DNA of 55,766 nucleotides from Clostridia bacterium (GCA_900770385.1 CAAGKK010000042.1:1-55766), one strand, 5' to 3'; shown: positions 45,425 to 54,741, counted from the first letter of the stretch. Made by a program: numbers and translations. Notes: generated by a model from the sequence alone, not told the origin.

Positions 45425-46300
45425 TTATTTGATTTGTTTCATTACTTCTTCTGCAAAGTTTTCTTCTTTTTTCTCTATTCCTTCACCTTTTTCAAATCTT
45501 GCAAATCTTACTATATTTGCTCCTTTTGATGAAAGTAATTCTTTAATTGTTATATCTGGATTTTTAACAAAGTCTTGTTCTACTAAACAGATTTCGCTAT
45601 AGAATTTTCCGATTCTTCCTTGTACTATTTTTTCAGCAATTGCTTCTGGTTTTCCTTCATTCATAGCTTGTGCTTTTAATATTTCCATTTCTTTGTCTAA
45701 TCTTTCTTGAGGTACAGCTTCTTTATTTAAAAATTCTGGTTTTGCAGCTGCTATTTGCATACATATATCTTTAGCAAGTTCTTCGTCTCCATTTTCTATA
45801 TCAACTAATACACCTATTTTTCCATCACCATGAATATATTTTTCTACTAAGCCTGCTGATTCGAATCTTTCGAATCTTCTTATTGTCATATTTTCACCTA
45901 TTTTAGCAATTTTATCTGTTAATACTTCTCCTACAGTTTTATCTTCTTTTATTGATTTTTGATTTAATAATTCTTCAACAGTTTTTGGTGCTTTTACTGC
46001 TACTTGTTCTGCAACATCTGCTACAAATGTTTTAAACTCTTCATTTTTAGCTACAAAGTCAGTTTCTGAATTTACTTCTACAACTGCTCCTACTTTTTTG
46101 TCTTCTGAAACATATGCTGCAACTAATCCTTCAGCAGCTATTCTATCTGATTTTTTTGCTGCTTTAGCTATTCCTCTTTCTCTTAATAATTCAATAGCTT
46201 TTTCCATGTCTCCATCTGTTTCTGTTAATACTTTTTTGCAGTCCATCATTCCTGCACCTGTTTTTTCTCTTAAATCTTTTACTTGACTTGCTGTAATCAT
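45425..46300 (-). CDS. tsf: Elongation factor Ts
   Basis: 291 residues. Nucleotide exchange factor for EF-Tu. The N-terminal UBA-like motif K-T-G-A-G-M-M-D-C-K-K-V-L and the S-E-T-D-F-V-A-K-N-E segment are standard. The end is longer and more charged (E-K-K-E-E-N-F-A-E) than in many homologues. Downstream of rpsB with a REP-like hairpin in between. Confidence 0.96.
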   Translation of the reverse strand: MITASQVKDLREKTGAGMMDCKKVLTETDGDMEKAIELLRERGIAKAAKKSDRIAAEGLVAAYVSEDKKVGAVVEVNSETDFVAKNEEFKTFVADVAEQVAVKAPKTVEELLNQKSIKEDKTVGEVLTDKIAKIGENMTIRRFERFESAGLVEKYIHGDGKIGVLVDIENGDEELAKDICMQIAAAKPEFLNKEAVPQERLDKEMEILKAQAMNEGKPEAIAEKIVQGRIGKFYSEICLVEQDFVKNPDITIKELLSSKGANIVRFARFEKGEGIEKKEENFAEEVMKQIK

Positions 46301-46346
46301 TTTTTATCCTCCTTGTATATTATAATTATATATAAATTTTAAAACA

Positions 46347-46373
46347 AGGGCGAACAGAGTCGTCCGCCCCTAC
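46347..46373. repeat. GC-rich intergenic hairpin repeat, copy 2
   Basis: Second copy of the element at 9652-9677, in the rpsB-tsf gap. On the minus strand it starts GTAGGGGCGGA and ends CGCCC. Arms GGGCGA / TCCGCCC are slightly imperfect. Confidence 0.65.
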
Positions 46374-46382
46374 CATGTTTTA

Positions 46383-47168
46383 TTATTCTTCTACAACTGC
46401 TGTATCTTCGTTTGCTACTACTTCTTCAATGCTTTCTGTTTTTTCTTCTGGTGTTACAACTTCTTCTGAAGCTAAGTTCATAGTTTCTCCTTGTTTTCCT
46501 TCAATACAAGCATTTGCTATAACTTGTGCTATTAATTTTACAGAACGAATAGCGTCGTCATTTCCTGGTATAACATAATCTATATTTTCTGGACTACAGT
46601 TTGTATCTACTAATCCTACTACTGGTATTCCTAATTTTTTTGCTTCTAATATAGCAATATTCTCTTTCTTAGGATCTACTATAAATAAAACACCTGGTAA
46701 TTCTTCCATGTCTTTTATTCCACCTAAGTTATTTTCTAATTTTGCCATTTCCTTTTTTAATTTTATTACTTCTTTTTTAGGTAATACTTCGAATGTTCCG
46801 TCTTCTTCCATTGCTTCTAATTTTTTTAGTCTTTCTACTCTTGTTCTAATTGTTTTAAAGTTAGTTAACATTCCTCCTAACCATCTTTGATCAACATAGA
46901 ACATACCTGAAGAAATTGCAGCTTCTTTCATACATTCTTGAGCTTGTTTTTTTGTTCCTACAAATAGAACTGTTTTTCCTTCTTCAATTTGTTTTTCAAC
47001 GAAAGCATATGCCTCGTCAATTTTCTTTGATGTTTTTTGTAAATCGATTATATGGATTCCATTTCTAGCTTGAAATATATACTCAGCCATTTTAGGATCC
47101 CATCTTCTAGTTTGATGTCCAAAGTGAACACCTGCTTCTAGTAATTGTTTCATTGCAACTACTGCCAT
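46383..47168 (-). CDS. rpsB: 30S ribosomal protein S2
   Basis: 261 residues. Begins M-A-V-V-A-M-K-Q-L-L-E-A-G-V-H-F-G-H and contains T-R-R-W-D-P-K-M-A-E-Y-I-F and D-Q-R-W-L-G-G-M-L-T-N-F, the S2 signatures. The C-terminal acidic extension (E-E-K-T-E-S-I-E-E) is longer than the core family. Usual rpsB-tsf order. The 210-bp gap upstream shows no clear S2 leader structure. Confidence 0.97.
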   Translation of the reverse strand: MAVVAMKQLLEAGVHFGHQTRRWDPKMAEYIFQARNGIHIIDLQKTSKKIDEAYAFVEKQIEEGKTVLFVGTKKQAQECMKEAAISSGMFYVDQRWLGGMLTNFKTIRTRVERLKKLEAMEEDGTFEVLPKKEVIKLKKEMAKLENNLGGIKDMEELPGVLFIVDPKKENIAILEAKKLGIPVVGLVDTNCSPENIDYVIPGNDDAIRSVKLIAQVIANACIEGKQGETMNLASEEVVTPEEKTESIEEVVANEDTAVVEE

Positions 47169-47378
47169 TTTAAATTCCTCCTTTTAGTTTTTCATCCATA
47201 AAGTTTTTTCATTTACACAAACTTATTTCTAAGCACTAAATGTAAACTAGCTTTATGTGCATATTAACTATAATATTATAGCAAAGCTTTTTCAAAAAAT
47301 CAATACTTTTTTACTAATTTAACTATTTTAAAGTCTATATTATAATTTTTTAAGTTTTTTATTTATAGACAATAGACT

Positions 47379-47933
47379 TTACTGCACATATATTATTTTA
47401 TTCTCACTCTTTAATTTTCTTTTATAATCACTAAGTCTACCTTTATAAATTTCGTGTATATTATTCAATCTTTTAAAATCCTCTGGTTTTATTATCTTAG
47501 GTAAGTTATTTTGTATATTAGATGTATCCAATAAATATTTAACAAATTCTGCACAGTAAAAATACATTTTTCTTTTTATTCTTATGTGCATAGCTACTGC
47601 AAATAGCCCTATTGTATTAAACTTATATTTATTTATATTGGTATTAAATTTATTTATTAAATACTTTATAATTTCATATTGTCTTTCTTCTATATTTAAT
47701 GAATATACCACAGAATATGTATTTCTGAATCTTTTAAATGTTCCTTTTTCTAATTCTTCATGTATAAATCCACCCCAAAATGGATTATACGGATTTTTCC
47801 TTCCAAAACTATACATATGTTCTAATTCTTTATCTAATGAAATTGATACATGTGAAAATTCACATTTTGTGTAAAATTTTATTATATTAGATAACATTGT
47901 TCCTGTATGTGTTAAAACTATATATATTTTCAT
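47379..47933 (-). CDS. Permuted NlpC/P60-like papain-fold protein
   Basis: 184 residues. S-H-V-S-I-S-L-D and F-Y-C-A-E-F-V-K-Y-L-L suggest the permuted NlpC/P60 (YiiX-like) papain fold, with His in the first and Cys in the second motif; there is no signal peptide. Such proteins cleave amide or peptide bonds or bind lipids; target unknown. An ATG four codons upstream (M-G-A-I) is also possible. It stands alone. Confidence 0.65.
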   Translation of the reverse strand: MKIYIVLTHTGTMLSNIIKFYTKCEFSHVSISLDKELEHMYSFGRKNPYNPFWGGFIHEELEKGTFKRFRNTYSVVYSLNIEERQYEIIKYLINKFNTNINKYKFNTIGLFAVAMHIRIKRKMYFYCAEFVKYLLDTSNIQNNLPKIIKPEDFKRLNNIHEIYKGRLSDYKRKLKSENKIIYVQ

Positions 47934-48065
47934 TATTGCCCCCATTTATGTTATAATACGAATATTGTATACCTATTTAATATTTAATGCAAATTATTAT
48001 TAAAATTTATATTTTAACTTGCATATAATATAAATATATGTTAATATAATTAATGTATTATTTAT

Positions 48066-48139
48066 AGGGGCATAGTACATCGGTAGTATAATGGTCTCCA
48101 AAACCACTGAGCTAGGTTCGACTCCTAGTGCCCCTGCCA
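48066..48139 (+). tRNA. tRNA-Trp (anticodon CCA)
   Basis: Cloverleaf seen by eye: acceptor AGGGGCA / TGCCCCT, anticodon loop CTCCAAA with CCA anticodon reading UGG, T-arm G-T-T-C-G-A-C-T-C, discriminator G and an encoded CCA end. It reads UGG, not CGG, so it does not explain the CGG sites. A terminator follows at 48144. Confidence 0.92.
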
Positions 48140-48143
48140 TTAC

Positions 48144-48169
48144 AAGAATAGCATAGCTATTCTTTTTTT
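48144..48169 (+). terminator. tRNA-Trp terminator
   Basis: AAGAATAGC / GCTATTCTT stem with a three-base loop followed by TTTTTT. Confidence 0.85.
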
Positions 48170-48256
48170 GTCGATATTTGTCTACTTATTTTTGTTGATT
48201 TATAGCTAATTATATAATACAATACCATAAATTTTATATTCTTTTAGAGGTATTTT

Positions 48257-48842
48257 ATGTCTTATAATTTTATAAAAATTTCTTTGGTTTTTATTTTTAT
48301 TCTAGTGTTTATCCCATGTCTTTTTATTCCAAACCTAGCTTTTTCAAATATTAATATAGAAACATCAAATAAAACAAAATATTTTAATATTAATAATTCA
48401 AGCTTTTGCTGGCCTTCACCTGGTTATACAAAAATAACTTCGCCATTTGGTAAGAGAAACTCTCCTACAAAACATGCTAGTTCATTTCATCAAGGAATAG
48501 ATATAGCAGCACCTGCAGGTACAAATTTAGTTGCTGTTGCAAATTCTCAAGTTGTTGATCTTCGGTTTTAAAGGTTCTGGTGGATATAGCATTATTTTAA
48601 AAGCTAATAATTTACAATTTATTTATCATCATGTTAGTCCCAATTATATTATAAGTATTGGTTCTTTAGTAAATGTTGGAGAAATAATCGGTCAAGTTGG
48701 GCCCAAAAATGTATATGGAGTAAAAAATAACCCCTATACTGATTTAAGTGGTAAACCAACAAATGGAGCAACAACTGGACCTCATTTGCATTTTTCTATA
48801 AAAAAAGACGGCGTAGCCGTCAATCCTCTTAATTATTTTTAA
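48257..48842 (+). CDS. M23 (LytM-type) peptidase, split by in-frame CGG (+1)
   Basis: Signal peptide (about 1-30), then the LytM zinc endopeptidase domain: F-H-Q-G-I-D-I-A-A-P-A-G-T (H and D metal ligands) and the final G-P-H-L-H-F-S. The zero frame reaches CTT CGG TTT TAA and stops at 48571. Without the C it reads D-L-G-F-K-G-S-G-G-Y-S-I-I-L and continues to the TAA at 48842. Span is 3n+1; 194 residues. It cuts peptidoglycan peptide bridges. One of the few plus-strand genes, so the CGG pattern is independent of strand. Confidence 0.85.
48563..48565 (+). other. In-frame CGG at frame change, M23 peptidase
   Basis: GAT CTT CGG TTT TAA in the zero frame; GAT CTT (C) GGT TTT AAA restores the domain. 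Only plus-strand case; the shift yields GGT instead of GGA. Confidence 0.8.
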
Positions 48843-49322
48843 CTACATATCGTCTTCTTCATCTTCTTCAATGTCTTCTAAATGACATTCTGAACAGTTA
48901 TGATCACAACAATGATGTTCTTCTTCATTATTCCAATCCAATTCTATTTCTTTGTTGCATTCAGGACATATTACACTGTTTTTTAACTCTTCTGACATGT
49001 CTATTGTAAATTCTGTTTCGCAATATGGACAAATAATATCCAAATCATATTCTTCTTCATTTTCGTCAATATAAATGTCTTTTTCTATTTTACTTAACTC
49101 ATTTTCTATTTCATCTATTTTAGCTTCCAATATAGAATATCTTGCTCCTATTACATCTACTTTTTTATTGCAACTAGTCTCAATTTCTTCTAATTCGTCA
49201 GCAAAAGCTGTGTATAGTTCAAATAACTTTGTTTTAGCATAATCAAGATCTTTTTCGTTATTAATATTATTTTGTAAATCTGAAATTATATTTTTAATTA
49301 CTTTTTGTAATTCTTTCATCAA
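48843..49322 (-). CDS. CD1247-like coiled-coil and zinc-ribbon protein
   Basis: 159 residues. An N-terminal helical part (E-L-Q-K-V-I-K-N-I-I-S-D-L-Q), then a zinc ribbon C-P-Y-C-E-T-E-F ... V-I-C-P-E-C-N-K-E and a very acidic His/Cys-rich tail (C-C-D-H-N-C-S-E-C-H). It matches the clostridial CD1247 N-terminal domain family found beside efp. Its stop codon abuts the convergent M23 gene. Function unknown; metal binding is likely. Confidence 0.75.
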   Translation of the reverse strand: MMKELQKVIKNIISDLQNNINNEKDLDYAKTKLFELYTAFADELEEIETSCNKKVDVIGARYSILEAKIDEIENELSKIEKDIYIDENEEEYDLDIICPYCETEFTIDMSEELKNSVICPECNKEIELDWNNEEEHHCCDHNCSECHLEDIEEDEEDDM

Positions 49323-49330
49323 ATTTCTCC

Positions 49331-49897
49331 CTAAACTCTTTCCATATATTCACCAGTTCTAGTATCTATTTTTATAACATCTCCGATGTTTATAAATAAA
49401 GGAACTGATATCTCATATCCATTTTCTAATGTTGCAGGTTTTCCTGATGTAGTAGTTGTATTTCCACTAAATCCTGGTTCTGTATATGTTACTTCTAATT
49501 CTACAAACATAGGTGGTTCTACTGAGAATACTTTTCCTTTAAAAGACAATACTTTTACAGACATATTTTCTTTAATAAATTTTAAGCTGTCTCCTAATTG
49601 TTCTTTATTTAAAGGCATTTGTTCATATGTTTCATTATCCATAAAATAGTATAAATCTCCATCATTATATAAGTATTGCATTTCTTTCTTTTCGATTTCT
49701 GCACCTTGTAATTTTTCTGATGGGTTGAAAGTTTTTTCTAATACTGATCCGTTTATTACATTTTTTAATTTTGTTCTAACGAATGCTGCTCCTTTTCCTG
49801 GTTTAACATGTTGAAATTCAACCACTTTATAAACTGATCCATCTAATTCGAATGTTGTACCATTTCTTACATCTCCTGCCATGTATACTTCTGCCAT
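49331..49897 (-). CDS. efp: Elongation factor P
   Basis: 188 residues. Rescues ribosomes at proline stretches. Contains A-G-D-V-R-N-G-T-T-F-E near the start, V-K-P-G-K-G-A-A-F-V-R with the modification-site lysine, and the C-terminal G-D-V-I-K-I-D-T-R-T-G-E-Y. The start at 49897 follows GGAGG and is chosen over an upstream ATG that adds five residues. Eight bases upstream of the CD1247-like gene. Confidence 0.95.
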   Translation of the reverse strand: MAEVYMAGDVRNGTTFELDGSVYKVVEFQHVKPGKGAAFVRTKLKNVINGSVLEKTFNPSEKLQGAEIEKKEMQYLYNDGDLYYFMDNETYEQMPLNKEQLGDSLKFIKENMSVKVLSFKGKVFSVEPPMFVELEVTYTEPGFSGNTTTTSGKPATLENGYEISVPLFINIGDVIKIDTRTGEYMERV

Positions 49898-49969
49898 ATT
49901 ATCTACCTCCATATTATTATTATTAAATCTTATATATTTTATACCAAAATTGCAATAAAATCAAGCTCT

Positions 49970-52273
49970 TTATTCATTTTTGTTGTTATCTTTTATTTCT
50001 ATCTCATATTCATATACACATAACAACTTTGTTTTATTATTTATTTCGTCGATATCTTCATTAATTCTTAGCACTTTTTGTTTCTTTAATTTTAAATTAT
50101 ATAAACTCATGTCAAACAGTACATAATCATCAATATTCATTCCGACTGGTAATGTATTATGCTCATTATCATAATACATTATATTTGTATAATACGCTAA
50201 GTTGATTCCCTCTTTTAGTTTTATTTTATATAAGTTTACTTTTTCAGAATTATCTTCACCTATAGAATTCATAGGATTAATATGAAATTTTCCTATTTTA
50301 TTTGTTTCTAATTTTTCATTAGAAGTAGTATATATATTTACATCTGTTATAGCCTTTATTTTTTCTATTGCTTTTTCTATTACTTGATATTGTTCTTTTA
50401 TCTTTTCTGTATATTCTTCTAAAGTCATATTTTTTGAAAGATCAAGAATTTTAAATTTATCTTTTTTCACCTCACGATGTTTCTTGTTGGCTAATATATT
50501 TATTTTTGTTTTATCTTCTTTAACATTACCAAATATATCAAATTTTTCTGAACCAAATAAAATAATTTCTTTTTCTGCTTCTTCTTTAATTCTAATTAAG
50601 TTTTTTTCACTTATTTTATTGTTGCTTTTAATTTTATTTATATCATTTAATATTTCTGGCGTCGCAGCTAAAAATATAGCATTACATTCTTTCCTTGTTA
50701 ATTTATCTCTTTGCATTCTATCTGCCATTATGCCTAAATCTTCTAAATCTTCTTCATAATCAAAAGTTTTACTTATTTTTTGGGATGATTCATCTGTTTT
50801 TTCTTGTTCACCTGAATTTAAACTTAGTGTTTCATCTCTATTGGCAAATTTCCAAAACTCAAAAATACTCTTTTTATGTTCTTCAATTTTTTGTAAGTAT
50901 AATGTTGCATTTTTTATCTTGTTATCTATACTTTTTATTTTGTCTTTTAATGCGTTTAAATCCATTTCAACATTTTTAATTTTAGTTCTTATAATATCTA
51001 ATTCTAAACACACTTTAATTAAATCTTCTATTGTATAGTATTCTTTATCTTCTATAATTCCACTGCTTATATCTTTTTCTATTTTATTTTTTTCTTTTAT
51101 CTGTTTGCTATTATTTTTTTCTTTTTCTTTCTTTTTTATAAACTTTGCATTTTTACTTTTAAAAAAGTATTTTATTTTTCCAAACATTGTTGTTTTACAT
51201 TCTAAATATGTAGCAACTTGTTTTTCTTTCCATATGTATTCTAAGTTTTTCTCTTTTTCTTCATTTTTACTCTTTTCTAATTGTAAATCTAAAACTTCTT
51301 TTTGTTTAAATATTTCTTTAAGTTCTTTTGCATATTTTTTATATTGTTCTTTTATAAATTTAGACAAATTATCATATTCTATTAATTTAGAATTATATTC
51401 AAATATTAATTCTCCATTTTTACCAATTTGTGTATCAAATTTATAATAATGTGGCAATTCTGTTTGCAATATAAATAATGCTTTTAATAGTTTATAAAAC
51501 TTATTTGCTTCTTCTTTTGTACTTAACTTTGTTTTGTATATTGTTTTTACTTTGTCATACACTTCTGTTTTGCCAACAACATGCATAACTAATTCATTTT
51601 CTTTATCAAACACTTCATAAATATTAGGCCATTCTTTAGAAAATAGCCAAATATATTTTTCTAAATCTGATATTTCTGATTTTTTTAAATATCTTCTAGA
51701 ATAATCTGCTCCACATATTGGTACATAGATATATTCATCTTTGTTTAATTTATTAAGTTCTATTTGTTTTTTTAATAAATAGAAAAAGCAACTATAATCC
51801 ATGTCTTCTATTGTTACCATCATAAAGTATTTTCCTGTGTATTCTGAATAATAGATTTGCCATAAATAATTGTTTTCGTATTTTACTTTAAATGGAACTT
51901 TTTTCTGTAGTTTTTTTTGTTCATTTTCTATTTTTTCTATTTCACTTTTATTTATATGTTCAAACATTTTTAGTAATGTTGCATATAAAATTATATTTTC
52001 TTCATTATCAGTATTCAAATATTTAGCTAAAGGTACTGCTGACATATATTTTTCTGTTATTGTATTTAGCCTATTTGTAGGTGTTAATAGTATTTCTATT
52101 TCTCTTAAATTTATATATCTATATATCTTAAAATTATTTTCTTCATATGCTTTACTAGGCCTAAAATCTACATCTTTATATATTGTTAAAAAATCTGGCA
52201 ATTCTTCTAAATTTAGTCCTATATAATCTAAGTTTTTTAATATAATATCCTTTTCTTTAGTATTTTCAGGCAT
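49970..52273 (-). CDS. Large coiled-coil protein of unknown function
   Basis: 767 residues. No family recognised. Predicted coiled coils in the middle (K-E-I-F-K-Q-K-E-V-L-D-L-Q and following, E-K-N-N-S-K-Q-I-K-E-K-N) and a lysine/glutamate-rich composition suggest a long structural or scaffold protein. No signal peptide or membrane helix. The window shows no obvious partner; efp lies downstream. Confidence 0.55.
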   Translation of the reverse strand: MPENTKEKDIILKNLDYIGLNLEELPDFLTIYKDVDFRPSKAYEENNFKIYRYINLREIEILLTPTNRLNTITEKYMSAVPLAKYLNTDNEENIILYATLLKMFEHINKSEIEKIENEQKKLQKKVPFKVKYENNYLWQIYYSEYTGKYFMMVTIEDMDYSCFFYLLKKQIELNKLNKDEYIYVPICGADYSRRYLKKSEISDLEKYIWLFSKEWPNIYEVFDKENELVMHVVGKTEVYDKVKTIYKTKLSTKEEANKFYKLLKALFILQTELPHYYKFDTQIGKNGELIFEYNSKLIEYDNLSKFIKEQYKKYAKELKEIFKQKEVLDLQLEKSKNEEKEKNLEYIWKEKQVATYLECKTTMFGKIKYFFKSKNAKFIKKKEKEKNNSKQIKEKNKIEKDISSGIIEDKEYYTIEDLIKVCLELDIIRTKIKNVEMDLNALKDKIKSIDNKIKNATLYLQKIEEHKKSIFEFWKFANRDETLSLNSGEQEKTDESSQKISKTFDYEEDLEDLGIMADRMQRDKLTRKECNAIFLAATPEILNDINKIKSNNKISEKNLIRIKEEAEKEIILFGSEKFDIFGNVKEDKTKINILANKKHREVKKDKFKILDLSKNMTLEEYTEKIKEQYQVIEKAIEKIKAITDVNIYTTSNEKLETNKIGKFHINPMNSIGEDNSEKVNLYKIKLKEGINLAYYTNIMYYDNEHNTLPVGMNIDDYVLFDMSLYNLKLKKQKVLRINEDIDEINNKTKLLCVYEYEIEIKDNNKNE

Positions 52274-52444
52274 TTGTTTTCCTCCTAATTTTTTTAAAAT
52301 TATTATATTGGATATACATTTTTTAGTATATCACAAGTCTTTTATAATGTACAAGAAAAGTTATACAAATTTACTTTTTTTTCTTTATTTTTTTTACAAG
52401 TTGTGATAAAATAATTAAAAATATTTTATATGGAGTGTACTATT

Positions 52445-52696
52445 ATGGAATTCAAAAGATGTAGTCGTTGTGGTTGTTTCTTTACTTCTAATGATGATGT
52501 TTGTTGTAATTGTTTAAGTAAAGATAAATTTGAAATGTCAAAATTTAAAGATTTTATTGAAGAAAACAATAACATAACCCAAATCCACTCATTAAATGAG
52601 CTTTCTCTTCAAACTGGAATATCTAGTAAAAATATTAATAGATTTCTAGGATATGAAGATTTTAATGATATTGTTAATCAAATTAATTTAAAATAA
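52445..52696 (+). CDS. Small zinc-ribbon protein, 83 aa
   Basis: Starts at ATG 52445 behind GGAGTGTACTATT. The N-terminus F-K-R-C-S-R-C-G-C-F-F with C-C-N-C holds a four-cysteine zinc ribbon, and the C-terminal half has a helix-turn-helix-like S-L-Q-T-G-I-S-S-K-N-I-N-R-F-L-G. Looks like a small regulator; target unknown. Convergent with thrS over a shared hairpin. Confidence 0.7.
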   Translation: MEFKRCSRCGCFFTSNDDVCCNCLSKDKFEMSKFKDFIEENNNITQIHSLNELSLQTGISSKNINRFLGYEDFNDIVNQINLK

Positions 52697-52726
52697 AAAA
52701 ATCTTTCACAATTGAAAGATTTTTTT
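52695..52726. terminator. Bidirectional terminator
   Basis: AAAATCTTTCA / TGAAAGATTTT hairpin flanked by A and T tracts between the convergent zinc-ribbon gene and thrS. Confidence 0.85.
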
Positions 52727-52738
52727 ATTTTGTGTATT

Positions 52739-54676
52739 TTATTCTTTTCCATATTTTTTAATTTCTTCATTTATATTAGAAATAAATTCTTCTATTTTTT
52801 GTGCTCCAATATCTCCTTCTTTTCTTGAACGAACTCCTACTGTATTTGATTCTTTTTCTTTATCTCCTAAAATTAACATATATGGTATTTTTGCTAATTG
52901 AGCTTCTCTAATTTTATATCCTATTTTTTCTTCTCTTTCATCTATTTGTGCCCTTATTCCTTCTTTTAACAATGCCTCTTTAACTATATTAGCGTATTCT
53001 ATATGAGCATCTGCTATTGGAAGTATTTTTACTTGTACTGGTGCAAGCCATACTGGTAAATTTCCTTTTGTTTCTTCTAATAAGAAAGATATAAATCTAT
53101 CTGAAGATCCTAATATAGCTCTATGAATTACTACTGGTCTGTGTTCTGCACCATCTTTTCCTACATATTTTAAGTCAAATCTTTCTGGTAAGGCAAAATC
53201 TAATTGACATGTTGGTATTGTTACATCATGTCCTAATGCTGATTTAATTTGTATATCTATCTTTGGACCATAAAAAGCTGCTTCTCCCTCTGCTTCATAG
53301 AAGTCTATATTTAATTCTTTTAATATTTCTCTTAATGCGTTTTCTGCAGTTTCCCACATTTCATCATTATCGATATATTTTTCTTTGTTATTTTTATCTC
53401 TTAAAGAAAGTCTAAATTCAAATTTATCAAATCCAAAGTCTTTTTTCCAAACTTCAAATATTAATTTTAAAACATTTCCAACTTCTTCTTTTATTTGATC
53501 AGGTCTTACAAATAAGTGTGCATCATTTTGGCACATTTGTCTTACTCTTTCTAGGCCACAAACAGCTCCAGAATCTTCATATCTAAAATCATGAGCAAGT
53601 TCTCCAATCCTAATTGGTAAATCTCTATAAGAATGTAATTCACTTTTATAAATTAACATATGATGAGGACAATTCATAGGTCTTAACACTAATTCCTCAT
53701 TATCCATTTTCATTATTGGAAACATATCATCTTTATAATGATCCCAATGTCCACTTATTTTGTATAAATTTGTAGTTGCTAAGCTTGGAGTATATACATG
53801 TTTGTATCCTAAAGCTAATTCTTTATCTTGAATATATCTTTCAAGAATTCTTCTAATAGTTGCTCCATCTGGTAAGTATATTGGTAATCCTGCTCCTACT
53901 AAAGGATGAGTCATAAACAATTTTAAATCTTTTCCAATTTTTCTATGATCTCTAGCTTTTCTATCTTCCAATATATTTAAGTATTCTTCTACCATACTTG
54001 CTTTAGGGAATGATATAGCATATATTCTTTGTAACATTTTATTATGTTCGTCGCCCCTCCAATATGCTCCTGATGCTGAAAGAATTTTTATTGATTTTAC
54101 TTTTCCAGTACTCATTAAATGTGGTCCTGCACATAAATCTACAAATTCACCTTGTTTATAAAAAGATATAACTTCTCCTTCTGGTAAAGCTTCTATAAGT
54201 TCAACTTTATATGTTTCATTTTTTTCTTTCATTAAATTTATTGCTTCATTTCTTGGTAGTTCAAATCTTTCTATTGGTAAGTCTTCTTTTATTATTTTTT
54301 TCATTTCTTCTTCAATCTTTTGTTTTTCTTCATCTGAAAAATGTTTTTCTACATCGAAGTCGTAATAAAAGCCCTCATCAATGGCTGGTCCTATTGCTAA
54401 TTTAACATCTGGAAATAATCTTTTTACAGCTTGTGCCATAATATGAGAAGAAGTATGCCAATAAGCCTTTTTTCCATCTAAAGAATTATCAAAAGTTAAT
54501 ATGTTTAATTTGCAATCTTTTTCTACAACAAATCTTAAATCTTCTACTTTTCCATCAACTTCACCAGCTGTTGCAACTCTTGCTAATCCTTCACTTATAC
54601 TTTTAGCAATATTTAAAATAGAAATAGCTTCTTCAAATTCTTTTATACTCCCATCTTTTAATGTAATTTTAATCAT
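52739..54676 (-). CDS. thrS: Threonyl-tRNA synthetase
   Basis: 645 residues. TGS domain at the start (I-T-L-K-D-G-S), editing domain with H-T-S-S-H-I-M-A-Q-A, class II core with C-P-H-H-M-L-I-Y and the zinc-site Cys, motif 2 R-Y-E-D-S-G-A-V-C-G-L-E-R-V-R-Q, and the C-terminal anticodon domain. Expression is governed by a T-box leader upstream (54742-54965). Confidence 0.97.
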   Translation of the reverse strand: MIKITLKDGSIKEFEEAISILNIAKSISEGLARVATAGEVDGKVEDLRFVVEKDCKLNILTFDNSLDGKKAYWHTSSHIMAQAVKRLFPDVKLAIGPAIDEGFYYDFDVEKHFSDEEKQKIEEEMKKIIKEDLPIERFELPRNEAINLMKEKNETYKVELIEALPEGEVISFYKQGEFVDLCAGPHLMSTGKVKSIKILSASGAYWRGDEHNKMLQRIYAISFPKASMVEEYLNILEDRKARDHRKIGKDLKLFMTHPLVGAGLPIYLPDGATIRRILERYIQDKELALGYKHVYTPSLATTNLYKISGHWDHYKDDMFPIMKMDNEELVLRPMNCPHHMLIYKSELHSYRDLPIRIGELAHDFRYEDSGAVCGLERVRQMCQNDAHLFVRPDQIKEEVGNVLKLIFEVWKKDFGFDKFEFRLSLRDKNNKEKYIDNDEMWETAENALREILKELNIDFYEAEGEAAFYGPKIDIQIKSALGHDVTIPTCQLDFALPERFDLKYVGKDGAEHRPVVIHRAILGSSDRFISFLLEETKGNLPVWLAPVQVKILPIADAHIEYANIVKEALLKEGIRAQIDEREEKIGYKIREAQLAKIPYMLILGDKEKESNTVGVRSRKEGDIGAQKIEEFISNINEEIKKYGKE

Positions 54677-54741
54677 AAAATACCACTCTCCTTATATTCT
54701 TTGTTTTTAACTAATTTAAGTCAAAAGGCATTGCACATACA

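Noticed and set aside
48066..48139. tRNA-Trp as decoder of CGG
   Set aside because: Its anticodon is CCA, which reads UGG; reading CGG would need a C-A mismatch at the first codon base. Also the restored residue at all five sites is Gly, not Trp.
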